Shown: piece after piece, positions 38,501 to 49,589 of the stretch
Position numbering within the stretch: the first letter of the stretch is position 1
Layout: every line of letters begins with the position of its first letter
NCBI GenBank assembly: GCA_964304625.1
Contig: OZ199838.1
Location: forward strand, 372,001-436,000
Length of the DNA stretch: 64,000 nucleotides
Direction of reading: 5' to 3'
Source: Kudoa neothunni
Taxonomy: Eukaryota; Cnidaria
Program-made: the position numbers and the translations under genes
Notes under the pieces: model-generated
The model's input: the letters and a program-made list of their open reading frames with translations, nothing else
Databases searched by the model: none
Told to the model about the DNA's origin: nothing

Positions 38501-41500
38501 AATGTTACTTGTTTGTTTGTTTTCAATAATTTGAATATTATAACTACCACTGGGAACAATTTTGAGAGTATAAGTTGTGTGGGAGTTGAGTCCAATGATG
38601 TCGAACTGTGATTTGCACGATTTTACACACAACTCGTTTTTTGAACAAATTGCCGGATAATAGAATTTATCATTCTCCTTTATGTAGATGGTACAAATGT
38701 TTGATTGAGTTACTGAAGTTATGCTAATGGTGATTCCATTCGCACTGGTATCGTCTGAAGTAACCTGAATGGAAAGTTTGTTGTCTTGAGCTGAAAATAT
38801 ATTTAAAACCCGTTTAATTTCATAAAATACTTCTTTTATGGAAAAAATATTTTCCTGGTGAGTAATTAGGTATACCCGTTATGGTTACCATAACATCATT
38901 ATGTAAATGAGTTGGTTCAGGAGTAATTTTAACTTCCCCAAAGCTACCATCAGACGATGGATTAGTCACTTGTTTCCTACCAATTTCAGTAACTAATGGA
39001 GCGTATGTGTTCCAAAGTTTTAGCGAATATGAAACAGCTGGATCGGTAACTTCTATGCCATCTTCATTTTTATTTTTTCCAGTAATGTTTATTTGAATTT
39101 TTTCTTCAGCTGTTGTCACAGAAACATCATTTCCATGTTTCATTAAAAAATTTTATCTTATATATTAAATATACCTAAATCTTACATATGTATATATTAT
39201 TTTGATAACCGATAGTAGGTTTCATTCCTAATTTTAGAACCCTTATTTTAACGGCCTTTACACTCGTGTGCACATTTCCAAATGTATAGCTGTTGCACAT
39301 ACTGAAAAAACAATTTTGCATATTATCACATTCATTCGAAAAAAAACTGTTGGAATTTGATGCCGTGGGCGTCTATCCATTCGAATGTGCACATTTCAGA
39401 TGGCTCTGGATTAACCAGTTGAACTGTGAATCTGTTTAGTTCAGCATTTTTTAGTTCGTAATAAAATCTACTGAAAATTGGGGCTTGGTTTTTTAACAAA
39501 TGTATTGTCGTAGAAATAATGAAAATCAAAATATTCTGGGCAGCTTATATAATAATCTTTTATTAACTCGTCGAATTGAATCGAGTAACTTTCTAACTCA
39601 CCTTGGGAGGTTGTAGACTTTGTTCCCTTCACAGATCCCTGTAATTCGGCATCCTTATATGCTTCGCATAACAATGAGCATTTATTTAAAACTAATGTTA
39701 TTTTGTCGTCCTGTAATTCAGCCCTGTGAGTAAGTTCTTCGAAATGATCTTAAAAAAATGATTAAATTAATAATGAAATGATACATTACCTATATAATAC
39801 GAATAGACCTTTCCGACATTAAAATAAATTATTGCATTCGGTTGTTCTTGTTGATTCTCTTTTCCGGATGATAAAGATGACGAATGGAGGTTTTTCTAAG
39901 TTTGCCCTTTTAACGCCGTTGTCTCCTTGAGGTAGATTTTGCCCATCTACGCCCGATTTTGAAATAATTTTTGTCCTAATGCCCGATTTATTGGCTTTTT
40001 TTGCAGTGTTATTTTTACTGTCTTGATAAGTGACAGAAATATAATTTAATTTATTCGGGCTACTAGGATCAATTTCAATAGCTGATGTAAGTTCAGTGTA
40101 TTGTTTTTTAATTTCCCCGCTAATTCCAGCATTAACATAACTCAGTAGGTTATCATTATATTTTTGAATTGTATATTCTTTATTCTCCTTATTAGTTAGA
40201 GCATCATTCTTGAATTTTATCTTGTAATTTTGTGCAGATTTATCGTAATATAGAATCATTTTATTATCACCTTCATCAATACCACCTATGAATATAAAAT
40301 TAATATTTCTATAAAGGAACAGTTACATTCTATGGTTTTTTTCTTTTGGTGTAGAATAATCCACATTTATAACAACTAGTTTATATGTAAATTCACAACT
40401 GAGAGAAACCCATGAGAAATCTATTGTGTTAGATCCACTCGTTCCACCAGGATTGCATGCACTATTCAAACAATCCTTGATAATTTTGTTAGATCTTCCT
40501 TCCAGTAGAACGTATGCCCAAGATGTTCCTGAACTTACAGTTGAAGTAGCTACCAATGTAACCGTTGTTTTCTTTTGTCCATCATGTTTTGAGATGTTTA
40601 TTGTTATTTCGGCTCCAGCAGCTATTTAAATTATTTATTCTTAGATTTCATATATAAATTACTCGAAGTCGCAGTGCTTTCGACGCAGTTATATCCTTTC
40701 GGACAAACAATTATTTTGTAGTTTGTTTTAGGATCAAGATTTATTATTTTGAAGTTGCTATTACAATCACCCGAACAAAAATTTTTTCCACTATTTTCTT
40801 CACAAGTAGCAGGATACAGCGACGTAACACTTTCGATGGCTGAATAATAGAGATCACACTTTGCTTCATTACTGTGTTCACCGGAAAATAAATTATGTAA
40901 ATTTAAAGTTAGTGTGTTATGTTGAATAGAAGTAATGGTTTGTGAAAAAGTTTCGCTATTTGTTAATTTATCCCCTATTTGAAATTATAAGTATAGATGT
41001 AATATGTAACGTTACCTTTAGTTTTAAAATAAAAATAGCGATGATAATAATTAACTTCAGGAGAATCTAATGTTGTAAGTCCTTTTATTTTAACTTTTAA
41101 AATATATTCTGTTAATGGCAGAAGAGAGCTCAAACTGATTGATCCAAATTCTTTACATTGCCCGTCACACGTTAAATCCTTCCAATTATCTTTAATTCCC
41201 AGATTTTTCTCTATTATTTTAACTTCAAGAATATCTGCTCCTTCTACAGCATTATTTCCACCTTCATCTTTATTTAAATCAGTTAATACTAAGGTCGCCC
41301 CATCTATTCCTATCCCAGTAATAGTGGGTTGACCGGTAGCGACTATAAAATTGATAAGACATATTAGATAGATTAAAATTTACATGTTATAGTTTGAATA
41401 AACTCTTTTGATGCTATCTTATCAAAGGGTGTGACGAGTACTTGAGCAAATTTCAAAGTTTTATCATGATATAAGGTAGCTTTGTAGCAAGGCTGAAGAC

Positions 41501-42432
41501 AGGGTCCAGCTCTATTCATACCCGAGCAATTAGAAGAAAAATGAGAGTCATTAATATCTTTTATTCCAAAGTAACAAATTTGCGAGGGTTTCGGATTTTG
41601 GAGTGTAATTTTATAATAATTATTATTGCCGGTTTCTTTTGATCCAGTTGCAATAAACCAATCCTCATCAACATTTTTTGGACTCAATAAAATTTCTGTC
41701 GTCTTTTGACCAACCCCAACCACATACGTAGGTTGATATGATTTAGAATATAATGTAATAGATTTCTCTGTATAAAAATCAGTCGATGATGGTTGACTAT
41801 GTTTTGTAACAGAATCCTCTTTGACACCCAGAACGCTGTTTTCTTTACTTCGAACTGAAACAATGAACGTACTATTTGCTTTGGTTACTTTCTGCGAACT
41901 CTTTATGTAAAGATCTATTTTATTATATCAAAATATTATCAAATAAAATAATATACTTTTTATAGCAAAAATCCTCTTGGTAGGGGCAGCTTTTTACATC
42001 ATTCTCATTCATACCTTGACACCACTTTATGTATTTAATGGATTTAAACTCTTGACCAGTGAGATTTAATTCGACTTTTTTACATTCGTAAGTACACATT
42101 TTTAAATTTGGATTAAATTTTGTATCACTTATGTCCGTATTACACTTGGAGGAGAAATCGATTGTTTCCTTATTTTGTCCATAATATTGGAGGGCACAGT
42201 GTTTGAAGATATTCTCAACATTGTACCCAGAAAGTGAAATAATATATTTCATTGAAATGCGTGAAAAATCCACTTTCATTATATTATTATCAATATTACC
42301 AGAGATCACATTGTTCACACATAACACTAATAAAGATTAATATATATAATCTCAAAGAGAAATACGAGTGAAAAAGACGAGATATGTTGTAGAAGCGTAT
42401 CGTTGCCTGAATGACAATCTCGTCTGCATCAT
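35537..42432 (-). pseudogene. Paralogue C: large modular type I membrane protein, at least four frameshifts
   Basis: Same layout as paralogue B: exon 1 42366-42432 (MMQTRLSFRQRYASTTYLVF), signal peptide completed by LLCVNN after a short intron, about 15 modules, transmembrane helix and tail ending EISYDL at 35537. Splice sites are conserved. The reading frame breaks by apparent +1 changes in short homopolymers: near 40334-40340, near 39890, near 39492-39497 and near 39366. Each is evident because the following residues match A and B only in the next frame. It is therefore a pseudogene or a copy with assembly errors in homopolymers. Codon and intron conservation outside those points argues that decay, if real, is recent. 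Confidence 0.75.
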
Positions 42433-42546
42433 AATCTTACTATTTGTGAATCAACAAAAAATGTTCTATTTAAATTTGTATCGATATGAATAGAGGAATT
42501 CATCTTGCCAATTATTCATATGCCCAACTCAATTAAAAAATCAACA

Positions 42547-42582
42547 ACCTCGATCTTACGAAAAGATAATAACTATTCAAAT
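42547..42582. promoter_or_regulatory. Conserved upstream block, copy C
   Basis: Counterpart of 9695-9730 and 22773-22808 with the same TCGATCTTACGAAAAGATAA core, about 115 bp upstream of the start of paralogue C. Confidence 0.35.
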
Positions 42583-42881
42583 GTGATAAAATTTTATGTG
42601 AATCGACGATCATCTTTTCGAGTATTATTGATTGTTTCTGACGCCCCAACTACCACGTTCTGCATTCAATCAAACTGTTTTTACATAATATACAGAAAAT
42701 ATTATTTTAATTCATTTCGGGTTTTCGTTCCCTTTTCGGCCCCTCATTTTTGACTGTATTTAGAGTTTTTAAATTTCGAAGATGATTATTATATCGTAAT
42801 ATATCATTAAAGCATGTAATTTTCGATTAAAATTGACGTTTATTTTTTCCGGATTTATCAGTTTTCACGACATTTAAATAT

Positions 42882-43521
42882 ATGGCAAAAAAAAGTAGAC
42901 GATTAGGTAGTTTTTCGGAATAATGTTCACTTGTTAAAATAATTGACAATGTTATGGTGTGTAAATACTGCAAAGTTAACCTGCAAGCACAACAGAATAG
43001 AAGACAGGAGCATTCAGTTTCAAAAAAACATAACTCATTGATTAATTTGTCAAAACTCGTCTCCATTACCTAATTTTTCTACAGAGATCGAAATAATAAG
43101 GAAATGGAAATCGGTTTAGTTTCGATGGTAGTTTATGATGGACTATCTTTTAAATCCATCGCGAAGCATATTCCCGTGCGTAACTATATTACAAAATACT
43201 GTCCTATCACGCGATCTTTACCTGATAGTAGGCTACTAATTGACTAATATTTGCCTGCCATTTTTGACAAAAATGTTGAATTATTGACGCTTATATTGAG
43301 AAATGTGCGTTTTCATTAATGATTGATGAGACTCCGGGTTTCAAAAGTCGACCAATGTTTCATACTTTAATGTGCTTATATGATCACTTGTTGGATGAAA
43401 AAGGATCTTTATGTTGAATTCCACGATTTAACATGAATGCAACTCAGTGTCTTCAAAATATAAACAAGATGGGAACAATCGTTTGGCTATAATATCCGAC
43501 CCAGCGTCATATATGATAAAA
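42882..43521 (+). pseudogene. hAT transposase, 5' part (interrupted by MULE-2)
   Basis: The frame starts ATG GCA AAA (MAKKSRRLGSF), then gives a BED-like finger (CKYCKVNLQAQQNRRQEHSV with a following H), later LMIDETPGFKSRP (a first catalytic Asp motif of hAT elements) and, right before the MULE, LAIISDPASYMIK. Several stops are present, one at 42921-42923. The transposase continues on the other side of the insertion at 48044. Confidence 0.65.
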
Positions 43522-43965
43522 GACAGTGGCTATTGACACGCTCGCGTATAATCCCTTGTTGGGACTGTCTATTGACACAACAATTAATTTCTCCAAAATT
43601 ACTAATAGTTCATGTCTGAAATTTTGTATACCGTTTTATATTAAATAATGGAATTTGGTCAAAAAAGTTGTTCATCTAATTTTGGGTTTTTATGACAACA
43701 TTTTCATTAAATAAAATTAATAAATAATATATAAATTATTTATTTTTATATATATTATTACATAGAGCTATAATGTATATTTAAAGTAAAACTCGAAAGA
43801 ATATCTTCTTTATAACATTAGAAATGAACGAGTTAAATTTAAGTCGTGATATCGACAAAGTTGAATTTTGGCGTTTCAAAGTTAGCAATAAATATAACAA
43901 AACATTTGTAATTAATGCGAAAGTTAACAATCGGCTTTAATATAATTAAATTAATTAAAATTTTT

Positions 43966-46351
43966 ATTTAATTTGGCGGAGGCTTTTCCTTTTTCGTTCT
44001 CTTAATTGCTGTCAAGCCATAACCTTTAGGCCTCCCAACTGCCTTAATTTTACTAGGAATTGTAAGATCTAAAACGTAATAATACTTTCTACATTAAGTT
44101 ATATAACTTTTAATTCTGGAGGGTTTATTGATTCTCTGTTTTCGACATCAGTTATGTCCGGGTTAGGGCGGTTCCAATTACATCCTTTTCGAGCGGCTCA
44201 GGTGGTGTACCCTTTATTGGCGAAATTTCAGCAAGACTACTTTCTAATTAAACGAATTTGTTGTGTTTTCATAACTTAAATTTATGCTATACCTGAGAAA
44301 GTTGGTGAAATGAAGTAAACGTCACCATCATACCCATCAATACCTGCCTTTAAGAGTGTGCCAAACTCTAAATTAAATCATAGTTTTCAAAAATAGAAAC
44401 GTTCTACGTATCAACATCTTCAAAGCCGCCAGATTATGATTTTTTAATAATGTTTTCACACACTTTGAATAATTTGATGCAGTGATCGAAATATTCCCGC
44501 AATACTCAGCGGAAGAAGAGGATAATTTATTGGTATGTACATTGGCCAACTTCATGAGTTTGGAAAAAAGTGGTTAAATATCATGTTTTTTTATAACAAT
44601 ACCATTTGGGATGATGTTTTGAGTTGAGTCATTTTTAGTTTTGACAAAATTTGATATATGTTCTTTGTTCTACCCGGGATGATAAATATTGCTATATATG
44701 TGGGTCAAATAATGGTAACAATGATTTTGATCTTTGTGATAGAATGTGATGGCAAGGTAGTTCGTAAGAACGTTAAAACTTACATGTACAAAAATTGATA
44801 GTCGAATTATAATTTAATCCACAATCAAATTTTGTTTGCATCTTTCTCAATACTTTAATTACAAGTTTACAGGAGAATGAAGTTAAGTGATCCCAATACT
44901 TTTTTCAACCTCATTTTCAATATTGCTATAGGATGTCTTAGATAATTCGGTCATTATATGACAAATTTTTTCTGTTCTGAATGAATTCAAACGAATAAGG
45001 AATTTATTTAAAAAATCTTCCAAAATAGAGAATTTTTTATCACGCTCTTCAGTTTTGAATTAAGAGCTTCTAGTCGATTATTTGTTAAATTATTGTAAAA
45101 GTGTCGGATTTTACTGAATGAAATGATCCATTGTGGTTTAATTGGATCCCAATTTTTCTTGAAATAGATATTGAAATCCAAAATATTATAACTATTGAGC
45201 TCATTACATAATTTTTCATAATCCACTTCAATTTTAACATGCTTCACTTTTTTAAGGATAGATAACATGGATTCTTTTATTTCATTATTAATATTATATT
45301 TCGCAAGTTTTAACTCTCGTTGAAAAATCTGTATAACGTGAAATTTACAAATAAACATTTCAGCATTGGAAAAATGACTATTCTTAACTTTTCGAAGCTT
45401 TAAATCCTTATCAGTACCAATCGAGAAGACTTTTTCTTTTATCCAAGGAACAATTGATATCAGTTCATTAATGTACCAGTCAACTACTATTTCAGTCTCC
45501 TCAAATATTATACATGCACTATTTAGGTGGGTCCAACCCATAAAGTCTTCAGAAACCGTCAGATCCAAGTGAGCCCCAAAATTAGAATAGATAACTTTAA
45601 TATTTTAAAATAATAAAAATAACCGCTAATTAATTAATTTGTAGATTGCGTCAGTTGATAGATGTTCTAGTAAAAATGAAAAAACATCCTTCATTTTTTC
45701 ATCCACGAATATAATTGCACTAACTTAGTTTGTTTCACCTGCTAGTATTCTAACATCACAATTATAATCTTCCTTTAGTAATTTATAAAGGATGTTCACA
45801 TCAATCTTTTGCATGGATAGATTTTTGTTAATATTATGTATAGACTTCAATGTTATCATTTTACCGGTTTCTTGTTGGATTTTGGATTGAATCAATTTTT
45901 TGTTGGCGCAAAAAGAAACTAGTTCTGATACCCTTTGATCATTACGATTCGATTTTCGTTGTGGAGGAAAACATTTAAAAAAAGTTGGGTTGGTTTCATG
46001 ATTGTGGCTTAGATTGAGTGATTTTACTTCGAGCGTTTGTCCGTCTGAACTTACTCTTAGTGATACATGAACAGGACAGGTGCCTTTCATGGTTTGTTTT
46101 TATCGAATACCCTTTGACCTGTCTCGATATTGGTCACTGAAATAACAAACATATCTAACGGAGTAGTAATTTAAGTTTTTGTTGAATTTTTTGGTGAGGA
46201 CTCGCTTTAGGTTTAATAGTTTTTTTGATTCACGCTTAATCAAGACACAGCACGATTGCTGTTCAAACATATGTATAAACTCTTCTAATTGCGTAAAAGA
46301 GTCAAATTTTTTACCTACTTCAAATAAATCAATATCGGTTCTATTTGCCAT
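43966..46351 (-). pseudogene. MULE-2 transposase (ZSWIM type), decayed
   Basis: Minus strand, starts MANRTDIDLFEVGKKF. Landmarks in order: zinc region (RYVCYFSDQ ... KGTCPVHVSLR ... SHNH), TDAIYKL (first Asp), GTDKDLKLRKVKN (second Asp), FICKFHVIQIFQREL, NRLEALNSKLKSV (Glu), SWIM finger (CTCKF ... ELPCHHIL, about 44760-44800), and an AT-hook-like GRPKGYGLTAIKRTKK tail ending at 43966. In-frame stops include 46100-46102 and 45725-45727, with further stops after the first Asp block and a frameshift after NSKLKSV. It is related to MULE-1 but clearly diverged. Confidence 0.75.
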
Positions 46352-46546
46352 TTTCCATACATGCGTCGCAACTACTTTACTTTAATTTTACAAATTTTCT
46401 AATTAAAATTATTTTTAATCAATATTTACCTAATATATGTTTATATGAGACAAGGATAACAATTTTAACTTTCTAATTTTCTTGAAACTAAACTTAGTTT
46501 CTCCAATATTAATGGAAAAATCAATAAAAAATTTTTGTAATATATA

Positions 46547-47923
46547 GGGTTTTCCGAGCTTTAGTGACACGGTATTTAAGATAGCTAGATAATTAGGTAA
46601 AAAAATACGAAAATATTACTTTAAATTTCGAATGAACAAAAAATAATAATTTTGGGAATTTGAAAAAGATATCCAAACACTATCGTATAATCTATACTTA
46701 TTCTAAAATAATTTATCGGTTCAAACATCTGCTGATATATCGAAGCATTTTTCGATAATAATTTGAGCAGTCGTTGGTGGTAATAACTTTGAAACCATCA
46801 TCTATTAAATTTAAAAGGTCGCTTTCATTTCTCGCATGTCCTCTCACAACATGGTTTTTCCATTTGCTGAAAACATTTTCAATTGGATTCATGAAGGGTG
46901 AATACGGAGGTAGATACATCAACGTTAGTTGTAACGTTGCTAAAATTTCGCTAAGTCCCCGATAATGATGTATCCTTGCATTATCGAGTATGAAGCATGG
47001 ATCTTCAATTTCCAAAGAACGGCACAAATCTGCCAACTCAATGAGGAACTCTTTAAAATCTTCGCCATTTACTGGTCTTCGATTTATTTTATATAGCACC
47101 ATGCCATACTTATTCATCGCTACGATGACGGATATGTTCCTTGACTTGACGGCTTTCACGTTTACATATGCTGATGTACCAGCAAGCGAACGACCCTGTC
47201 TTGTACGTGACGATACATTAAAACCAACTTCGTCAATAAAAACAAAGTTGCTGCCTTCTGCCTCAAGCAATTTTGAATTGAACTCTTGGGCGTACACAAA
47301 ACGTTTTTCCACTGTATCGTCAGAGTTTCTTCGTTCAGGAACAATGGTGAGCATTTTTAAAGAATAATGGAATTCTTTAAGGCATCTATTTATTGTGCTA
47401 ACGCTAACACTCACGCCACATTCGTCTAATAATTTTTGACGAAGAGTCTTAAGGGTAATGGTGGCGTCCTCATCCATCCAACTTCTAATACGCAACTTTT
47501 GATCTTCATTGAGTTTTGAAGAAAAGTCACCACCCCTTTTTAATGACTTTTCTTTCCCATCAAGAAGATACGATTTTACAATTGAAGCAACAGTTCGTCG
47601 CTTAATTCCAACATTTTCAGCGATGACGGCGTTGCTGTAACCCAATTCGCACTGATTAGCAATCATTTTCCTATCTCGGTCACTTATTGTTTGTCTCTTA
47701 AATTTGGTTCGAGTTGTCATTTGAGAATCGTCGCTATTATCTGTTTTTAAAGTTCATAAATATTAAACTAACGTGTAATGTTAAATTTATACCACTCATA
47801 TTATTTTTATTCGATTAATTTACAATGTGAACGAAATTATAAGCTTAAATTACGCACGTGTCACTAAAGCTTGACATGATGTCATTAATGCTTGACACGA
47901 TGTCACTAAAGCTCGAAAAACCC
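46547..47923 (-). mobile_element. Tc1/IS630-type transposon nested in MULE-2
   Basis: The ends are inverted copies of GGGTTTT(C/T)CGAGCTTTAGTGAC and sit in TA dinucleotides (TATA on both sides), the Tc1/mariner target. The element is about 1.38 kb, with additional copies of the subterminal motif GTCACTAAAGCTTGACA near the right end. It holds one uninterrupted transposase ORF. Confidence 0.85.
46713..47720 (-). CDS. Tc1/IS630-like DD34E transposase, intact (335 aa)
   Basis: Cut-and-paste transposase. The N-terminal 60 residues form an HTH (RKMIANQCELGYSNAVIAEN ... RRTVASIV), a second helical region follows (TLKTLRQKLLDECG ... STINRCL), then the DDE_3 core: Asp in FVFIDEVGFN, Asp in CFILDNARIHH and Glu in YSPFMNPIENVFSKWK, with 34 residues between the last two. 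Length is normal for the family and there is no internal stop. Start at the ATG before TTRTKFKRQT. With both inverted repeats in place, the element looks capable of having moved recently. Confidence 0.9.
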   Translation of the reverse strand: MTTRTKFKRQTISDRDRKMIANQCELGYSNAVIAENVGIKRRTVASIVKSYLLDGKEKSLKRGGDFSSKLNEDQKLRIRSWMDEDATITLKTLRQKLLDECGVSVSVSTINRCLKEFHYSLKMLTIVPERRNSDDTVEKRFVYAQEFNSKLLEAEGSNFVFIDEVGFNVSSRTRQGRSLAGTSAYVNVKAVKSRNISVIVAMNKYGMVLYKINRRPVNGEDFKEFLIELADLCRSLEIEDPCFILDNARIHHYRGLSEILATLQLTLMYLPPYSPFMNPIENVFSKWKNHVVRGHARNESDLLNLIDDGFKVITTNDCSNYYRKMLRYISRCLNR

Positions 47924-48043
47924 TATAAATAGATATTTTAGGAGATCAATATATGTTGAAACAATATATAAAATTTCAGACTAGAACTATTAGTAATTTT
48001 GGAGAAATTAATTGTCGTGTCAATAGCCACTGTCATGATAAAT

Positions 48044-49050
48044 ATTATAAACATATTTCATTGTTACATTCCAATATCATAAGAATTCTCTGTTTCTCCC
48101 ATTTGATTCATCTTTTAATTAAAAAACTATCAATGACATATTTCCTCATGTATGATTTTTTTTCACGAAATTTTCAACACTTATTAAAAAAACAGATGTG
48201 CTAGGAAGGTTTTTATGTATCATCTAGAAAAACGTGATATTGAATATTTAAAAAAATACCCCCAGGTAATGATTGCAGATGGTATAGTCTCTACAATTGT
48301 GTCACCGAAACATTGAATTATATCCCTGCTATTATTGACTTTTTGGTTGATAATGAAATTGATCTGAACGTTTTTTCACTCCAAAAATTATTTCTTTATT
48401 TTAAAGTCATTATCGAAACATTGAATTCAATTAACAAACTTTAAAAGTTTATTGAATGTGAGAATGAAATGACTTTTTCAAGTGTATTCGAGTGGATATC
48501 ATCAATGTTCCAAATTGATAAAACTTCAATAATATTGTCTCAAGATCGAACCCTTTCTGAATGGAATTTTAAGGAGAGAGAAGCCATCACAATTAAGTTG
48601 AATTTGTATATTGATAAATTAATACTGAATCTCAATGAGATAATATGTAAAAAATACGATTATTTCCCACCTTCAACGTTCATGGAGACTGTCAAGAACC
48701 TTGATACAACCAAAAATATGAATTAGCAATAAATAAATATACCTGATATTGCGAAATTCTTAAGTATAGAACAAAGAAAATTAATAAAAATTCAACTTCA
48801 ATTATTATCCTTCTTAAATGAAGTAGATGTGAATGGTGATTCCCGCCTTTGGAGCAACAAGAGAAGATTAATCCCAGTAATATCAAAAATAGCTCTTGAT
48901 ATTTTATCAACTCATACTTCTTCAATCGCTATTGAAAAAGGATTTTCAGAAATGAGGCATTTATATACACAATATGGAACTTCACTCTCAAGAGTAAAGT
49001 GCTCAATGATCATGCAGCTATACCACAATGGAGACATTAAATATTAATAA
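48044..49050 (+). pseudogene. hAT transposase, 3' part (after MULE-2)
   Basis: Continuation of the hAT gene from 42882: YYKHISLLHSNIIRILCFSH, then TFSSVFEWISSMFQ and, at the end, the dimerisation region WSNKRRLIPVISKIALDILS with SIAIEKGFSEMRHLY. Several stops and a frame change lie between the pieces. The order and strand match the 5' part exactly. Confidence 0.65.
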
Positions 49051-49585
49051 TGGATATAGGTATTCTTATTTTATTTTTTTCTCTGTGTTTTAAATATAAT
49101 TTTATTTATTTATATAATTATATTATTTTCTATCAGAATTATTAATTTTAATTTAATAAAATAATATTTTAGATAATTATCTAATTAAAGGTGGATTGTT
49201 TTAAATAAGTCCACATTCAAATAAATGATTTACATGATTTACGTCATTTTAAATGGTTTGATTTTGATAATTATTTAGTTTTTACTAGGGTTTCACAGTT
49301 ACCTTATTTTTAAAATGAGTACGAGTGCTCCAAATTTCAGTACTCGCCGATACCCACTATGATACCATGCTCGATGCATATCCACATTTTAAATTTTAAT
49401 TGTTTTAGACTTTTGTTGCATTCAAATGAGATTACGCCAAAATTGTTGGTCATTCTAAAAAAAGTTTTATTTCTCCAAAATTTTCTGATTTTACTTAATA
49501 AGGGAACCTAACTGATTGTATTATCGGTAAGTAAAATATTAATTTTCTCAAATAATGTTTTGCTATCCATTACATGGATAACTAA
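49051..49585. other. Intergenic, nothing recognised
   Basis: AT-rich; possibly the 3' end of the hAT element. No terminal repeat or target duplication for that hAT could be matched. Confidence 0.3.
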
Positions 49586-49589
49586 TTAA

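Larger units (their letters stand above)
35330..42715 (-). repeat. Segmental duplication unit C
   Basis: Third unit with a paralogue and flanks. Its 3' flank starts with the shared GTGATACGCATAATAAATG region. Its 5' flank matches units A and B only to about 42715, where unrelated sequence leading into a hAT element begins. Confidence 0.7.
43522..48034 (-). mobile_element. MULE-2: complete Mutator-like element with terminal repeats and 9-bp target duplication
   Basis: Both ends start GACAGTGGCTATTGACAC (inverted) and continue with the matching inner part ACAATTAATTTCTCCAAAAT. They are flanked by ATGATAAAA (43513-43521) and ATGATAAAT (48035-48043), a 9-bp target duplication typical of Mutator. 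The left end carries an extra 38 bp between two copies of CTATTGACAC. The element is about 4.5 kb and encloses a decayed ZSWIM-type transposase and a nested Tc1/IS630 element. It is inserted inside a hAT transposase gene. Confidence 0.85.

Noticed and set aside
42827-43066. Minus-strand Cys-rich ORF of 79 codons
   Set aside because: It is the antisense of the hAT BED-finger region.
27700-46110. Reassigned TAA codon, because in-frame TAA recurs in MULE-1 and MULE-2
   Set aside because: Paralogue B ends normally at TAA and has no internal one, and the MULEs carry other lesions too. Decay is enough.
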